Assembly: GCF_014649015.1 (NCBI RefSeq)
Contig: NZ_BMSF01000028.1
Coordinates: forward strand, 1-53,246
Direction: 5' to 3'
Origin: Streptomyces narbonensis
GTDB lineage: Bacteria > Actinomycetota > Actinomycetes > Streptomycetales > Streptomycetaceae
DNA: 53,246 nt
Of the stretch, positions 7,701-16,273 are shown one piece after another. The position numbers were made by a program, and so were the translations under genes. Under the pieces are notes generated by a model that was given only the letters and a program-made list of their open reading frames with translations, did no database searches and was not told where the DNA came from. Every line of letters starts with the position of its first letter. Position 1 is the first letter of the stretch.

Positions 7701-8475
7701 CCGACTTCGCCACCGTCGGCGCCGCCTACGCCACCCACTCCCGCACCGGCCGGGGTCGCCTGCGCCACGATCTCGTGGCGCGCCGCGTGCTGGCCGAGCT
7801 TCCCGCATGGCCGGTGCGGGTGCTGGACGTCGGCTGCGGCGACGGCGAGATGACGCTTCGGATCGCCGCGGCGGGACACCGGGTGACCGCGACCGACCCG
7901 TCAGCCCTGATGCTCGGCGCCGCGGCCCGCCGCCTGGCCGCCCGGCCCGAGCTCGCCCCGCGGGTCCGTCTCCTGGAGGCAGGTGTCGAGGACCTCTTCT
8001 TCGACGGGGACCAGTTCGACGCGGTGTGCTGCCACGGCGTGCTGATGTACCTGGACGACACGCCGGGCTCGGTCACCCTCCTCGCCGGTCTCGTCGCGCC
8101 GGGCGGGGTGCTGAGCATCCTGACGAAGAACCGGGAGGCGATCGGCTTCCGCGAAGCGTTGAGCGGCGACTGCGCGTCGGCGCGCCGCCTCATCGCGTAC
8201 GGCTCCGACACCAGCGTCGGGACCTCGGCCTGGACACACGGGGGGACACGGCCGAGACCCTCGACCGGCTCGTGGCCGAGCACGGCCTCACGCCGCTGGA
8301 CTGGCAGGGAATCCGGATCTTCCACGACCACCTGACCGGTTGGGACCCGGCCCCCTCCGCGTACGCACAGGCGCTGGAAGCGGAGTGGGTCGCCTCGTCA
8401 CGCGACCCCTACCGACGGCTCGGCCGCCTCGTGCACACTCTGGCCCGCCGCCCGCCGGAAGGGGGCGCGCCGTGA
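7697..8475 (+). pseudogene. CmoM-like SAM methyltransferase with a frameshift
   Basis: The protein starts at a TTG overlapping the Nudix stop and shows a complete class I fold: VLDVGCGDGEM (SAM site, about residues 38-48), then LLEAGVEDL and GGVLSILTKNREAIGFREAL. At about 8219-8221 the frame breaks: the natural continuation DLGLDTRGDTAETL through FHDHL, RDPYRRLGRL is in another frame. One missing base (for example in the GGG run) explains it. The C-terminal FHDHL...PYRRLGRLVHTLARR signature resembles CmoM, which methylates 5-carboxyhydroxyuridine in tRNA. Either a recent mutation or a sequencing error. Confidence 0.75.
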
Positions 8476-8516
8476 CGGATTGACCGGCAGGACGCGGCGC
8501 GGCCGGCCGGGGCGGT

Positions 8517-8703
8517 TCACAGGGTGCGGTCGGCGAGCAACCGGGACGGACCGTCGGCGACCCTGCCGACGGGGATCACGCCGTCGTGGCGGAGGACGGG
8601 CCAGTGCGCGCCGTCGCGCAGGAGCCGGCCGTTCCTGCTCCCGAGTGCCTCGGTGACACGGGGCAGGGACGCGCGGGCGAGGAGCCCTGTGGGGCAGGGG
8701 GAC
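8517..8703 (-). pseudogene. Orphan C-terminal coding fragment
   Basis: On the minus strand an open frame reads GLLARASLPRVTEALGSR, then LLRDGAHWPVLRHDGVIPVG and ends PSRLLADRTL followed by TGA at 8517-8519. It has protein-like composition but no usable start between it and the thioredoxin-like stop at 8707. It looks like the last 50-60 residues of a lost gene whose family I do not recognise. This is the only content I see in 8476-8706. Confidence 0.35.
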
Positions 8704-8706
8704 GGC

Positions 8707-9057
8707 TCACACGCTCTTCCTGAGGTGGGCGTCCAGGAGCTCCCGTACCTCGGCGGTGGTCATGGGCCCCGCGGCCTGCGCCACCGCCTCTCCGTCCTCG
8801 ATCAGGACGCAGGAGGGAGCTCCGGTGATCCCGTAGCGCTTGGTCGCGGCCGGACAGCGCGTCATGTCGGTGCGGACGGCCGTCAGGCGGCCCGTGTACT
8901 CATCGGCCACGCCCCCCACGACGAGGTCCATCGCCCGGCAGGGCTCGATGGCCTTGGGCCATGTCCCGATGAAGTACGCGAGGACCGGGACTCCGCTCAT
9001 CCCGAGGATGAAATCGAACTCCGCGTCCTCACGGGGCTGGTGTACCTGCTTCGCCAT
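8707..9057 (-). CDS. Thioredoxin-like protein lacking the CxxC pair
   Basis: 116 residues with a thioredoxin fold: the beta strand PVLAYFIGTW, a helix, RLTAVRTDMTRCPAATKRYGI, and the cis-proline segment GAPSCVLIEDGEAV. The active-site WCGPC is replaced by WPKAIEPC, keeping only the second Cys, so classical dithiol exchange is unlikely; it may act as a monothiol or binding protein. AGGAG stands seven bases before the ATG at 9057. Confidence 0.78.
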   Translation of the reverse strand: MAKQVHQPREDAEFDFILGMSGVPVLAYFIGTWPKAIEPCRAMDLVVGGVADEYTGRLTAVRTDMTRCPAATKRYGITGAPSCVLIEDGEAVAQAAGPMTTAEVRELLDAHLRKSV

Positions 9058-9158
9058 GGAAGCTCCTGACCTCGTGTTCCGTCTCTCTTCCCTCCCATCA
9101 TCCCTCCCATCGTCCCCTCCCGTCCGCTGCCCCGGACGCCCGGCGAACCGTGGACCGA

Positions 9159-9986
9159 CTAAAGGCCCACGTCCCGGACCCGGAGATCCTCCAGGGTCTC
9201 CCGGCGCACCAGGACCCGGGCCCGGCCGTCGAGGACGGCGACCACGGGCGGGCGGCCGACGAGGTTGTACGAGGAGGCCATGGCCAGGTGGTAGGCGCCC
9301 GCCACCGGCACCGCGAGCAGGTCGCCCGGGTGGGTGTCGGCGGGCAGCGGGACGTCCTCGGCGAGGATGTCGCCGGCCTCGCAGTGGCGGCCCACGACCG
9401 TCACGCGCTCGGCTCCGGCGCGCGAGTGACGGCCGATCAGACGGGGCGCGTACCGCACTCCGTACAGCGCGGGCCGCGGGTTGTCGCTCATCCCGCCGTC
9501 CACCGCCACGTAGGCCCGCCCGGGGGTGCGTTTCACCGCGAGGACCCGGTAGACGGCGATTCCGGCGGGGCCGCGACGTGACTTGGCGTTGCCGTGGAGC
9601 AGGATCCGGTCGGCCGGGAATCCGGTGGTGACGGCGAGTTCCAGCTCGCCGGCCGAGCACACGTCCAGGCCGAGTCCCTCCTCCTCGACCCAGCGGGCGA
9701 GGGCACGGCACAGGAACGCCTTGGCCGCGTAGTGGATCCCGGCCTCGGGGAAGGCGACGCGGTAGGTGCGGCAGCGCTCGCGGACCTCGGCCTCGTCCAG
9801 GACGTAGACAGGGGTGCCGTGGCTCTCGGCGATCTCGGTGAGGGGAACGCCTCCGACGTGGACCTCGCCGCGGGGCCGCTCGGTCGTGGTCGCGGGCCAG
9901 AGGGGGCGGAGGTCGGCGGGACCGGGGCCCGGCGGGGTGACGGGGACCGTGTCGGTCGGGACGGTGGGCGGGGGCAGGATCGTCAT
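9159..9986 (-). pseudogene. lysA-like PLP decarboxylase with a large internal deletion
   Basis: A 275-residue reading frame resembling meso-diaminopimelate decarboxylase (usually about 460 residues). The N-terminal barrel start, with the PLP lysine in IHYAAKAFLC, runs to LLHGNAKS; the sequence then jumps to GPAGIAVYRVLAVKRTPG and VDGGMSDNPRPALYG of the C-terminal beta domain. The HIGSQ, GGGxG and EPGR regions are missing, about 180 residues, with the frame kept. An active decarboxylase is very unlikely. GAAGGGAG precedes the start; it follows the SAV_915 gene by 14 bases, so the two were an operon. Not necessarily the cell's main lysA. Confidence 0.8.
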
Positions 9987-10000
9987 CGCGGGGGCTCCCT

Positions 10001-10483
10001 TCAGCTCGCGAGCCGGGCGAGGGGCCACGGGGTCGGCACGGACTCCGGGCGGGCGTCCGGCCCGGACTCCGGCCCGGACTCCGGCCCGGAAACGGACTCC
10101 GCCGCGGAACAGGTCACGCCGAGGGCGGTGTCGGCGGGCGTGCCGTCGATCGTGGCCGCGGGAGTCGCCGAGGGAGTGGGCGTGGGAGTGGCCCCGGGAG
10201 TCCGGGCGGTGAGGACGGGGTCGATCCGCAGTTCGCGGACGCCGAGCGGTTCCACGAGCGCGCGCAACGCCGGTTCGGCCAGGACGACCCACGGCTGGGC
10301 GGCCCCCAGGACGGCCCTCAACCGCTCCGGACCGGTGAACGCGACGGCGGTCCGGCCACCGACCGGCGTACGGAAGAGACGGGTCACGTACCCCCGGGAT
10401 CCCGGCCGGACGGGCACGCAGAGCCGTCCGGCCGGGAGCTGTTCTCGGGGCTCGGGCTCGTCTCCGTAGAGGACAGCTGACAT
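10001..10483 (-). CDS. SAV_915 family protein
   Basis: 160 residues. The first 100 residues (LPAGRLCVPVRPGSRGYVTRLF..., VVLAEPALRALVEPLGVRELRIDPVL) match the Streptomyces SAV_915 family, of unknown function with SseB-like character. The last 60 residues are low-complexity Pro/Thr/Ser/Glu repeats (GPESGPESGP). GGAGGAA lies just upstream of the ATG at 10483. It is first gene of a leftward pair with the lysA-like gene and faces the Zur box region. Confidence 0.75.
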   Translation of the reverse strand: MSAVLYGDEPEPREQLPAGRLCVPVRPGSRGYVTRLFRTPVGGRTAVAFTGPERLRAVLGAAQPWVVLAEPALRALVEPLGVRELRIDPVLTARTPGATPTPTPSATPAATIDGTPADTALGVTCSAAESVSGPESGPESGPDARPESVPTPWPLARLAS

Positions 10484-10669
10484 GGGTTCCTCCGAGGAAG
10501 GAAGCGAGGTTTCCGGGCGTGGTCGCGGCGGGGCGTCTCCGACGCTGTTCCCGTCCCTCACCGGTCCCGGCCGCCTCCTGACGCTCCTCTGACAGCATCC
10601 GTCGGGATGTATACGCCGCACATACACCGCTCCCCGCGACCGGCCCCGGCTCCTGCGAACCGAGGAGAA

Positions 10670-10695
10670 TTGATAATGGCAACCATTTTCATATA
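10670..10695. promoter_or_regulatory. Zur box (zinc uptake regulator operator)
   Basis: TGATAATG and CATTTTCA form an inverted repeat with one mismatch around a five-base centre (10671-10691). AT-rich palindromes of this form are Zur sites in Streptomyces. It lies about 45 bases before the zinc-free bL32 gene, a classical Zur target, and could also affect the leftward SAV_915 gene. Confidence 0.85.
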
Positions 10696-10733
10696 GCCTC
10701 GCCGTGACAGCACCGAACCGAGGAGTCTCACGA

Positions 10734-10904
10734 ATGGCCGTTCCCAAGCGGAAGATGTCCCGCAGCAACACCCGCCACCGCCGCGCCCAGTGGAAGGCGA
10801 CCCCCGCCCAGCTCGTTCCCCTCACCGTGGACGGCTCGGTGTACCTGGTGCCGCAGCGCCTGGTGAAGGCGTACGAGCGCGGCCTCATCCACCCGGAGGG
10901 CTGA
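10734..10904 (+). CDS. rpmF: 50S ribosomal protein bL32, zinc-independent (C-) paralogue
   Basis: 56 residues starting MAVPKRKMSRSNTRHRRAQW, the invariant bL32 N-terminus. The four zinc-binding Cys of the normal form are absent; the tail reads VPLTVDGSVYLVPQRLVKAY. Such C- copies replace the zinc-containing protein when zinc is scarce and free zinc from ribosomes. The Zur box immediately upstream agrees. The ATG at 10734 is used, with GAGGAG before it; an upstream in-frame ATG at 10704 is less likely. Confidence 0.95.
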   Translation: MAVPKRKMSRSNTRHRRAQWKATPAQLVPLTVDGSVYLVPQRLVKAYERGLIHPEG

Positions 10905-10910
10905 GGTCTC

Positions 10911-11244
10911 ATGACATCCACCGACCGGCTGCCCGTGACCGTGCTCTCGGGGTTCCTGGGGGCAGGGAAGACCACGCTGCCCAACCATGTGCTCGGCAAC
11001 CGCGAGGGGCTGCGCGTCGCGGGCGTCGTCAACGACATGAGCGAGGTGAACATCGACGCCTCACTCGTGTAGGCAAGGCCAGGAACTCGTCTTCATCGGC
11101 ACCGGGCTCCGCGCCGAGGCCCTGCACGCGACACTCGACGCCTGCCTCCTCGCACCGGGCGAACCCGCACCCGCCGACGACCACTTACCGGTGTGGGAGA
11201 CGTACGGCATCGAGGACGCCTGCGAGCACGAGCAGACAGCCTGA
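10911..11244 (+). pseudogene. Remnant of CobW/COG0523 GTPase (zinc chaperone type)
   Basis: The first 53 codons give a normal N-terminus: VTVLSGFLGAGKTTLPNHVL with a Walker A motif and VAGVVNDMSEVNIDASLV, then a TAG at 11070. From 11071 the +1 frame encodes the normal C-terminus, QELVFIGTGLRAEALHATLD to WETYGIEDACEHEQTA, ending at 11244. About 250 central residues, including the metal-binding CxCC and guanine motifs, are missing. Intact relatives are Zur-controlled zinc chaperones, so this was the second gene of the bL32 operon. Confidence 0.88.
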
Positions 11245-11451
11245 TACCCGGCCCCCGACTACGACCGACCACGACCGACTACGGAAAACCACAGGGCTCT
11301 CATTACGGGAACCCGCAGGGGTAGGACTGCGGAAAGCAGTGCCTGACCAGGCGGTTTACCTCGTGTCCGCGCTCTCCGCCCATGACTAGCGTTCCACTCG
11401 TCGAACGTCAGCCGCCCCAGCGGAGTCCGCAGCAACGGGAGGAACCAGAAG

Positions 11452-13932
11452 GTGCGAAAGAAGCCTGCAACGGTACGGATCGCGCGATGGAGCGCCACGC
11501 ATCCGTGGTCCGCCATCGGCCTGTGGGTGGTCTTCGTCGCTCTGTGCCTCTTCTTGGGCGGAGCCGCCGGCACGAACAAGATCAGCGACGAGGAGTCCGG
11601 AGTCGGCGAGTCCGGCCGGGCGGGCCGGATCACGGCCTCGGGGCACTTCACCGAGAAGCCCGAGGAAAGCGTCCTCATCAGCGCCGCGAACGGCGGGAAG
11701 CTCGACATCGTCACCGGGCGCAAGGCCGCCGAGGAGCTCGCCGGGAAGATGAAGGCCCTGCCCGAGGTGGAGAGCGTCGGCGCCGCCTTCCCCTCCCCCG
11801 ACGGCAAGGCCCTGCTGCTGCCCGTGACCATGACGGGCGACACCGAGAACGCCGACACGCGGGTCCAGCCGCTGCTCGACGCGAGCGCGACGACCGAGAA
11901 GGCCCACGAGGGCATCAGGATCGACCAGGTCGGCACCGGATCCACCGCCCAGGGTCTCGGCGAGACCCTGGGCGAGGACTTCGAGAAGGCCGAGCTGATC
12001 AGCCTTCCGCTGACCCTGCTGGTCCTGCTCGTCGTCTTCGGCGCGGTCATCGCCGCCGGTGTGCCGGTCCTGCTCGCGATGTCCTGCGTCGGCGCCTCGA
12101 TCGGCCTTTCGACCCTGGCCTCGCACGTCCTGCCCGAGACCAGCGCGGTGAGCAACGTCATCCTGCTCATGGGCATGGCCGTCGGCGTCGACTACTCGCT
12201 CTTCTACCTCAAGCGGGAGCGGGAGGAGCGCCGCAAGGGCGCCTCGCACCTGGACGCCATCGAGATCGCCGCCGAAACCTCGGGGCACACGGTCGTCGTC
12301 TCCGGCACCACCGTCATCGTCTCCATGGCCGGCCTCTACCTCGCGCAGGAGGCCACCTTCGCCTCCCTCGCCACCGGGTCGATCATCGTCGTCGCCGTCG
12401 CGGTGCTGGCCTCGCTGACCGTGCTCCCCGCGCTCCTCGGCAAGCTCGGCCGCTGGGTCGACCGGCCGAGGGTGCCGCTGCTGTGGCGGCTCACGATGCG
12501 CTCCCACGACTCCCGGCTCTGGCCCGTGCTGCTGCGCCCCGCCCTCGTACGGCCGGTGCTCACCCTCGTGGTCTCCGTCGGCGCCCTGCTCGCCCTCGCT
12601 CTGCCGGCTCTCGACATGAAGCTGAAGCAGCCCGGCTCCGACGACCTGTCACGCGACATCCCGGTCGTCCAGGCCATGGACCGGCTGACCTCCGCCTTCC
12701 CCAGCAAGGGCACCGTGCACCAGGTGGCCGTCCGGGCCCCCGCCGAGCGGGCCGGTGAGGTCCGGGCCGCGCTCAAGACCCTGCTGAGCCGTACCGCGGG
12801 TCAGGAGCTGTTCGCCCACGACCGGACGTCCACGATCCGCGCGTCGGCCGACGAGACCGTGCACACGGTCGCCGTCGGCACACCGCACTCGCCGAGGAGC
12901 GACGGGGCACGGCAGTCCCTCGAACTGTTGCGGGCCTGGGTGCCCGAGGCGATCGCCTCCGTCCGGGACGCCGAGGGCGCGGTCGGCGGCAAGGTCGCCC
13001 AGGGGGCCGACTTCACCGGTCACCTGGAGGACCGGATGCCGTGGGTGGTCGGCTTCGTCCTGCTGCTGACCTTCGCCACCATGATCGTCATCTTCCGCTC
13101 CCTCGCCGTGGCACTCTCCGCGATCCTCCTCAACCTGCTGTCGGCGGCCGCCTCCTTCGGTGTCCTCGTCGCGGTCTTCCAGAACACCTGGGCGGAGGGC
13201 CTGCTCGACTTCCACAGCTCCGGGGCGGTCGTCTCCTGGCTCCCGCTCTTCCTCTTCGTGGTGCTGTTCGGCCTCTCGATGGACTACCACGTGTTCGTCG
13301 TGAGCCGGATCCGGGAGGCCGCCCTCGACGGGGCGAACGTCCGCGACGCCGTCCGCGACGGCATCACCCGGTCCGCCGGCGTCGTGACCAGTGCGGCAAT
13401 CGTCATGGTGGCCGTGTTCGCGATCTTCGGCACCCTCAGCATGGTGGAGTTCAAGCAGCTGGGCGTGGGCCTGGCTGCGGCGATCCTGCTGGACGCCGTG
13501 GTGATCCGCATCTTCGTCCTGCCGGCCCTGATGACGGCCCTCGGCCGATGGAACTGGTGGCCGGGCAACCTGAACTCCGCCCGCCGCGGCCGGCACGCGG
13601 ACGGCTTCGCCGAGACCCGACAGCTGCGCCTCCCGCAGCCGGTACCGGCGGCCTCGACGCAGTGCGGCCGGGGTTCGGGTTACGGTGACGGGCAGGCCTC
13701 CTCCCAGGGGGAGGCGTACGCGCCCCGACATCACCAGCGGACTCACGGCCTTCAGGACTTGTACGGCCCGCGGGACTCGTACGGCCCTCAGGACTCGTAC
13801 GGCCCGCAGGACTCGGACAGCCCTCGGAACTCGTACGGCCCTCAGGACTCGTACGGCCCGCGCCCGCAGTCGGGCTGGACGCAGCAGGAGCAGCAGGCCC
13901 ACGACGGCCGACCCGACCCCTACAAGCGGTAG
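11452..13932 (+). CDS. MMPL family RND-type transporter
   Basis: 826 residues. Two symmetrical halves each show one N-terminal helix, an outside domain and a five-helix bundle; the GMAVGVDYSLFYLKREREER and FGLSMDYHVFVVSRIREA motifs with the conserved Asp-Tyr of the proton relay are both present. MMPL proteins export lipids or drugs. The last 80 residues are a non-homologous Tyr-Gly-Pro-rich tail of six 18-bp repeats, extending it beyond the usual 720-740 residues. GTG start with GGGAGG upstream. No TetR-type regulator is adjacent. Confidence 0.93.
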   Translation: MRKKPATVRIARWSATHPWSAIGLWVVFVALCLFLGGAAGTNKISDEESGVGESGRAGRITASGHFTEKPEESVLISAANGGKLDIVTGRKAAEELAGKMKALPEVESVGAAFPSPDGKALLLPVTMTGDTENADTRVQPLLDASATTEKAHEGIRIDQVGTGSTAQGLGETLGEDFEKAELISLPLTLLVLLVVFGAVIAAGVPVLLAMSCVGASIGLSTLASHVLPETSAVSNVILLMGMAVGVDYSLFYLKREREERRKGASHLDAIEIAAETSGHTVVVSGTTVIVSMAGLYLAQEATFASLATGSIIVVAVAVLASLTVLPALLGKLGRWVDRPRVPLLWRLTMRSHDSRLWPVLLRPALVRPVLTLVVSVGALLALALPALDMKLKQPGSDDLSRDIPVVQAMDRLTSAFPSKGTVHQVAVRAPAERAGEVRAALKTLLSRTAGQELFAHDRTSTIRASADETVHTVAVGTPHSPRSDGARQSLELLRAWVPEAIASVRDAEGAVGGKVAQGADFTGHLEDRMPWVVGFVLLLTFATMIVIFRSLAVALSAILLNLLSAAASFGVLVAVFQNTWAEGLLDFHSSGAVVSWLPLFLFVVLFGLSMDYHVFVVSRIREAALDGANVRDAVRDGITRSAGVVTSAAIVMVAVFAIFGTLSMVEFKQLGVGLAAAILLDAVVIRIFVLPALMTALGRWNWWPGNLNSARRGRHADGFAETRQLRLPQPVPAASTQCGRGSGYGDGQASSQGEAYAPRHHQRTHGLQDLYGPRDSYGPQDSYGPQDSDSPRNSYGPQDSYGPRPQSGWTQQEQQAHDGRPDPYKR
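13753..13860. repeat. Six 18-bp tandem repeats encoding the MMPL tail
   Basis: Six consecutive units of the type CAGGACTCGTACGGCCCG encode (Q/R)(D/N)SYGP-like hexapeptides. Copies differ by a few bases, so the array is not newly made. Confidence 0.9.
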
Positions 13933-13954
13933 ACAGGTACAAGCGGTAGACACG
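13921..13954. repeat. 17-bp duplication across the MMPL stop codon
   Basis: TACAAGCGGTAGACA plus two bases occurs twice in tandem; the first copy contains the stop codon, so the second only duplicates the end of the gene downstream. Confidence 0.85.
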
Positions 13955-14001
13955 TCCCTCCGCCGAGGAGGGAGAGGTGCCCGCAATCCCCCATCGGGCA
14001 C

Positions 14002-14095
14002 GTCTCCCTCCTCGCTCCTCTTCCTGGCTCCTCGCTCCCCTTCCTCGCTCCTCGCTCCTCGCTCCTCGCTTCTCTTCCTCGCTCCACTTGCCTTG
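14002..14095. repeat. Pyrimidine-rich CTCCTCG repeat tract
   Basis: About ten irregular copies of CTCCTCG/CTTCCTCG fill the space between two convergent genes. One strand is almost pure pyrimidine. No coding potential is claimed. Confidence 0.8.
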
Positions 14096-14101
14096 CTTCC
14101 G

Positions 14102-14136
14102 CTTCGTCCGGGCCGCTCACTGCGGCCCGGACGAAG
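14102..14136. terminator. Bidirectional terminator between MMPL and HAD genes
   Basis: A perfect 15-bp stem (CTTCGTCCGGGCCGC and its complement) with loop TCACT lies between the convergent genes and could stop transcription from both sides. Confidence 0.8.
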
Positions 14137-14151
14137 GCACGGCCGTCGCGC

Positions 14152-14841
14152 TCAGAGCAGTCGGAGAACCTCCGCGAGCCCGTCCGGCCGCTCTCCGACC
14201 GGCAGGTGCTCGACGAAGTGCACCCGGCACCCGAGCGCTGCCGCGCCCCCGTCCGCCTCCCGGCTGTCGCCGACCATCAGCACGGCCTCCGGCGGCAGCC
14301 CGAGCGCCTCGCACGCCGTCGTGAAGATCGGCGCGTCCGGCTTCTGGACCCCCTCCTCGTACGAGAGCACGTACGCGTCGACCAGCCCGTCCACGCCGTG
14401 GTGGCGGAACACGGGCCGCAGGTCCCAGCCGATGTTGCTGACCACGGCCACCGGCACCTCCCGCTCCCGCAGTGCGCGCAGCGTGCTGACGGTGTCGGGG
14501 TACGGCTGCCAGGCGGCGGGCGTGTAGTGCCGCTCGTACAACGGCTCCACGAGCTCAGGCCAGGGCAGCCCGGACCCGCGGGTCAGCGCGGTGTACACGG
14601 CGCGGTGGTCCTCGGCGCTGAGATCGCGGGCCTCCCACAGCTCCGCGAGCTCCTCCGGCAGCCGCACGGGCGGGGCCCCGCCGGGCAGTGCCCCGGCCTC
14701 CTCCAGCCGCTCGGCCCAGACGGCGAGTTCCGCCGCGGTAGCGGCGGTTCCGGCCTCAGCGGCGACGGCGGACAGCCACCCGGCCGTCGGCTCGACCCGG
14801 AACAGCGTCCCCGAAAAATCGAACATCACACCTTTGATCAT
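14152..14841 (-). CDS. HAD family hydrolase
   Basis: 229 residues, HAD superfamily subfamily IA. Motif I is DFSGT (residues 8-12): the nucleophile Asp is present but the usual second Asp of phosphatases is Ser. Motif II VVSN, motif III Lys in VQKPDAPIF and motif IV GDSREAD are clear. The missing acid/base Asp suggests it may not be a standard phosphatase. ATG 14841 is used because GAGGAT precedes it; the open frame extends further upstream without a ribosome site. Confidence 0.85.
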   Translation of the reverse strand: MIKGVMFDFSGTLFRVEPTAGWLSAVAAEAGTAATAAELAVWAERLEEAGALPGGAPPVRLPEELAELWEARDLSAEDHRAVYTALTRGSGLPWPELVEPLYERHYTPAAWQPYPDTVSTLRALREREVPVAVVSNIGWDLRPVFRHHGVDGLVDAYVLSYEEGVQKPDAPIFTTACEALGLPPEAVLMVGDSREADGGAAALGCRVHFVEHLPVGERPDGLAEVLRLL

Positions 14842-14943
14842 GGTCGGATCCTCGCCCCGGCTCCCCGCGGCGACAAGCCCCCGGCGACGCGGCCGACCCG
14901 CCCGAACCCGCCGCGCCGGACGTGCCTCCACGGGGGCGGGCGC

Positions 14944-15909
14944 TCACCCGCCCGCCCGCGCCCGGGGGTTCGGGCGGCGACGGTCACGCAGGTTCAGTAC
15001 GAGCGCGCCCGCCGTCACCACCCACGCCCCGAGGGCGATCCAGAGCAAGAGGAGCCCGGTGGAGTGCAGCCAGCGGACCCCCGTGGCATCCGAGACGGCC
15101 AGGCAGGCCGCGGCGGACATCCCGAGAGGGAAGACGGTGGACCAGCGGCGGATGTCGTACGCCGGGCGGGGCCAGCGGGTCTCGGCCGCGAGCAGCACGA
15201 CGTACCAGGCCAGATCGAGCACGATCAGGACCAGGGTCAGCCACCGCAGGGCCTCGTGCCCGCTGCCGGACCACTGGGGGAGCACGTACAGGTGGGAGCC
15301 GGCGAGCGCCGAGATCGCGAGCGCGCCGCCCGCGATCCACTGGTCGCCGAACCCGCGGCGCACCTCCCGGAAGTCGAAGCGGACCAGCGCCTCGGCGTAG
15401 AGGAGCAGCCCCAGCGCGAACGCGGCCAGCGCCGCGTCCCCGAGCCAGGCCACCTCTTCGTCCCCGCAGAGGGTCGCGGCGAGGGTCGCGAGCCCCTGGG
15501 TCGCCACGCACACGAGGAAGGCCGCCCCCGGCATCCGGCGCTGCCAGTGGCGGATCACCGTGAAGATCAGCACGGGCCACGCCAGCGCCGCCACCGCGAG
15601 CAGCCCGTACGCGAGCCCCGCCCAGCCCTCCTGGGAGCAGCGCACGCCGACCACGGTGGTCGCGGCCACCGCGGTCAGGGCCGGCGGGGTGTCGGCCTCG
15701 GTGAGCCAGCGCCGCCGGTCGCCGATCAGCCGGGCCAGGAACTCACCCGCCAGCAGGACCCAGCCCAGTCCCGCCAGGGCGAACAGCGCCAGCGACAGCG
15801 CCTCGAAGCCGGTCAGATGCAGACCGACTGACAGGATGCAGGTGGCCATGACCGCGGCCCCCGCGGCCGGCGGCAACTCGGCCCACCACGGACCGGGACG
15901 TTCGTTCAT
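14944..15909 (-). CDS. SLAC1/TehA-type voltage-dependent anion channel family protein
   Basis: 321 residues with about ten hydrophobic helices and the TehA/SLAC1 layout (ELPPAAGAAVMATCILSVGL at the start, TLAATLCGDE, FDFREVRRGFGDQWIAGGALAIS and RRWSTVFPLGMSAAACL). Members are anion channels or tellurite-resistance relatives in the cell membrane. The start at 15909 gives the family N-terminus; the frame stays open far upstream without recognisable protein. The ribosome site is weak. Upstream bases 15910-16273 hold no gene that I can support. Confidence 0.82.
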   Translation of the reverse strand: MNERPGPWWAELPPAAGAAVMATCILSVGLHLTGFEALSLALFALAGLGWVLLAGEFLARLIGDRRRWLTEADTPPALTAVAATTVVGVRCSQEGWAGLAYGLLAVAALAWPVLIFTVIRHWQRRMPGAAFLVCVATQGLATLAATLCGDEEVAWLGDAALAAFALGLLLYAEALVRFDFREVRRGFGDQWIAGGALAISALAGSHLYVLPQWSGSGHEALRWLTLVLIVLDLAWYVVLLAAETRWPRPAYDIRRWSTVFPLGMSAAACLAVSDATGVRWLHSTGLLLLWIALGAWVVTAGALVLNLRDRRRPNPRARAGG

Positions 15910-16273
15910 GCCCCCAGCGGACCCCACCGTCCCCTCCGCCGCCGTCCGACACCCCGTCACCCGTCCCCCGTCATAAGGCGTTCGGTCGACCGGAGCCGTG
16001 CCCGCGGGCCTTGAGAAGCGTGCCCGATCCTGATGGGTACGGGTACTCATGTGAGCCCGGGAGCCGGGTCGCAGACTCGTGTCCGCGACGCAGAACGCCG
16101 TTCCGGCCCCCCGCTCCGCCGCCAGAAGGCCCGCGGCGGCTTCCGAGTTCCTCCCCGCCGAACTGCCCCGGTCGTCAGTGCCATGCCACAGTTGCCAGAT
16201 ATGTGCGGCCGCTGCACCGGTCCGGATACAGCCGATGTCCGGGAATTCGAGCCCGCCTCTGTGGGCCGGTCTC

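Noticed and set aside
4473..7808. 1111-codon minus-strand open frame
   Set aside because: It is the antisense of the ABC exporter and Nudix genes; composition is Arg/Gly/Pro-rich without domains, as expected for a shadow frame in GC-rich DNA.
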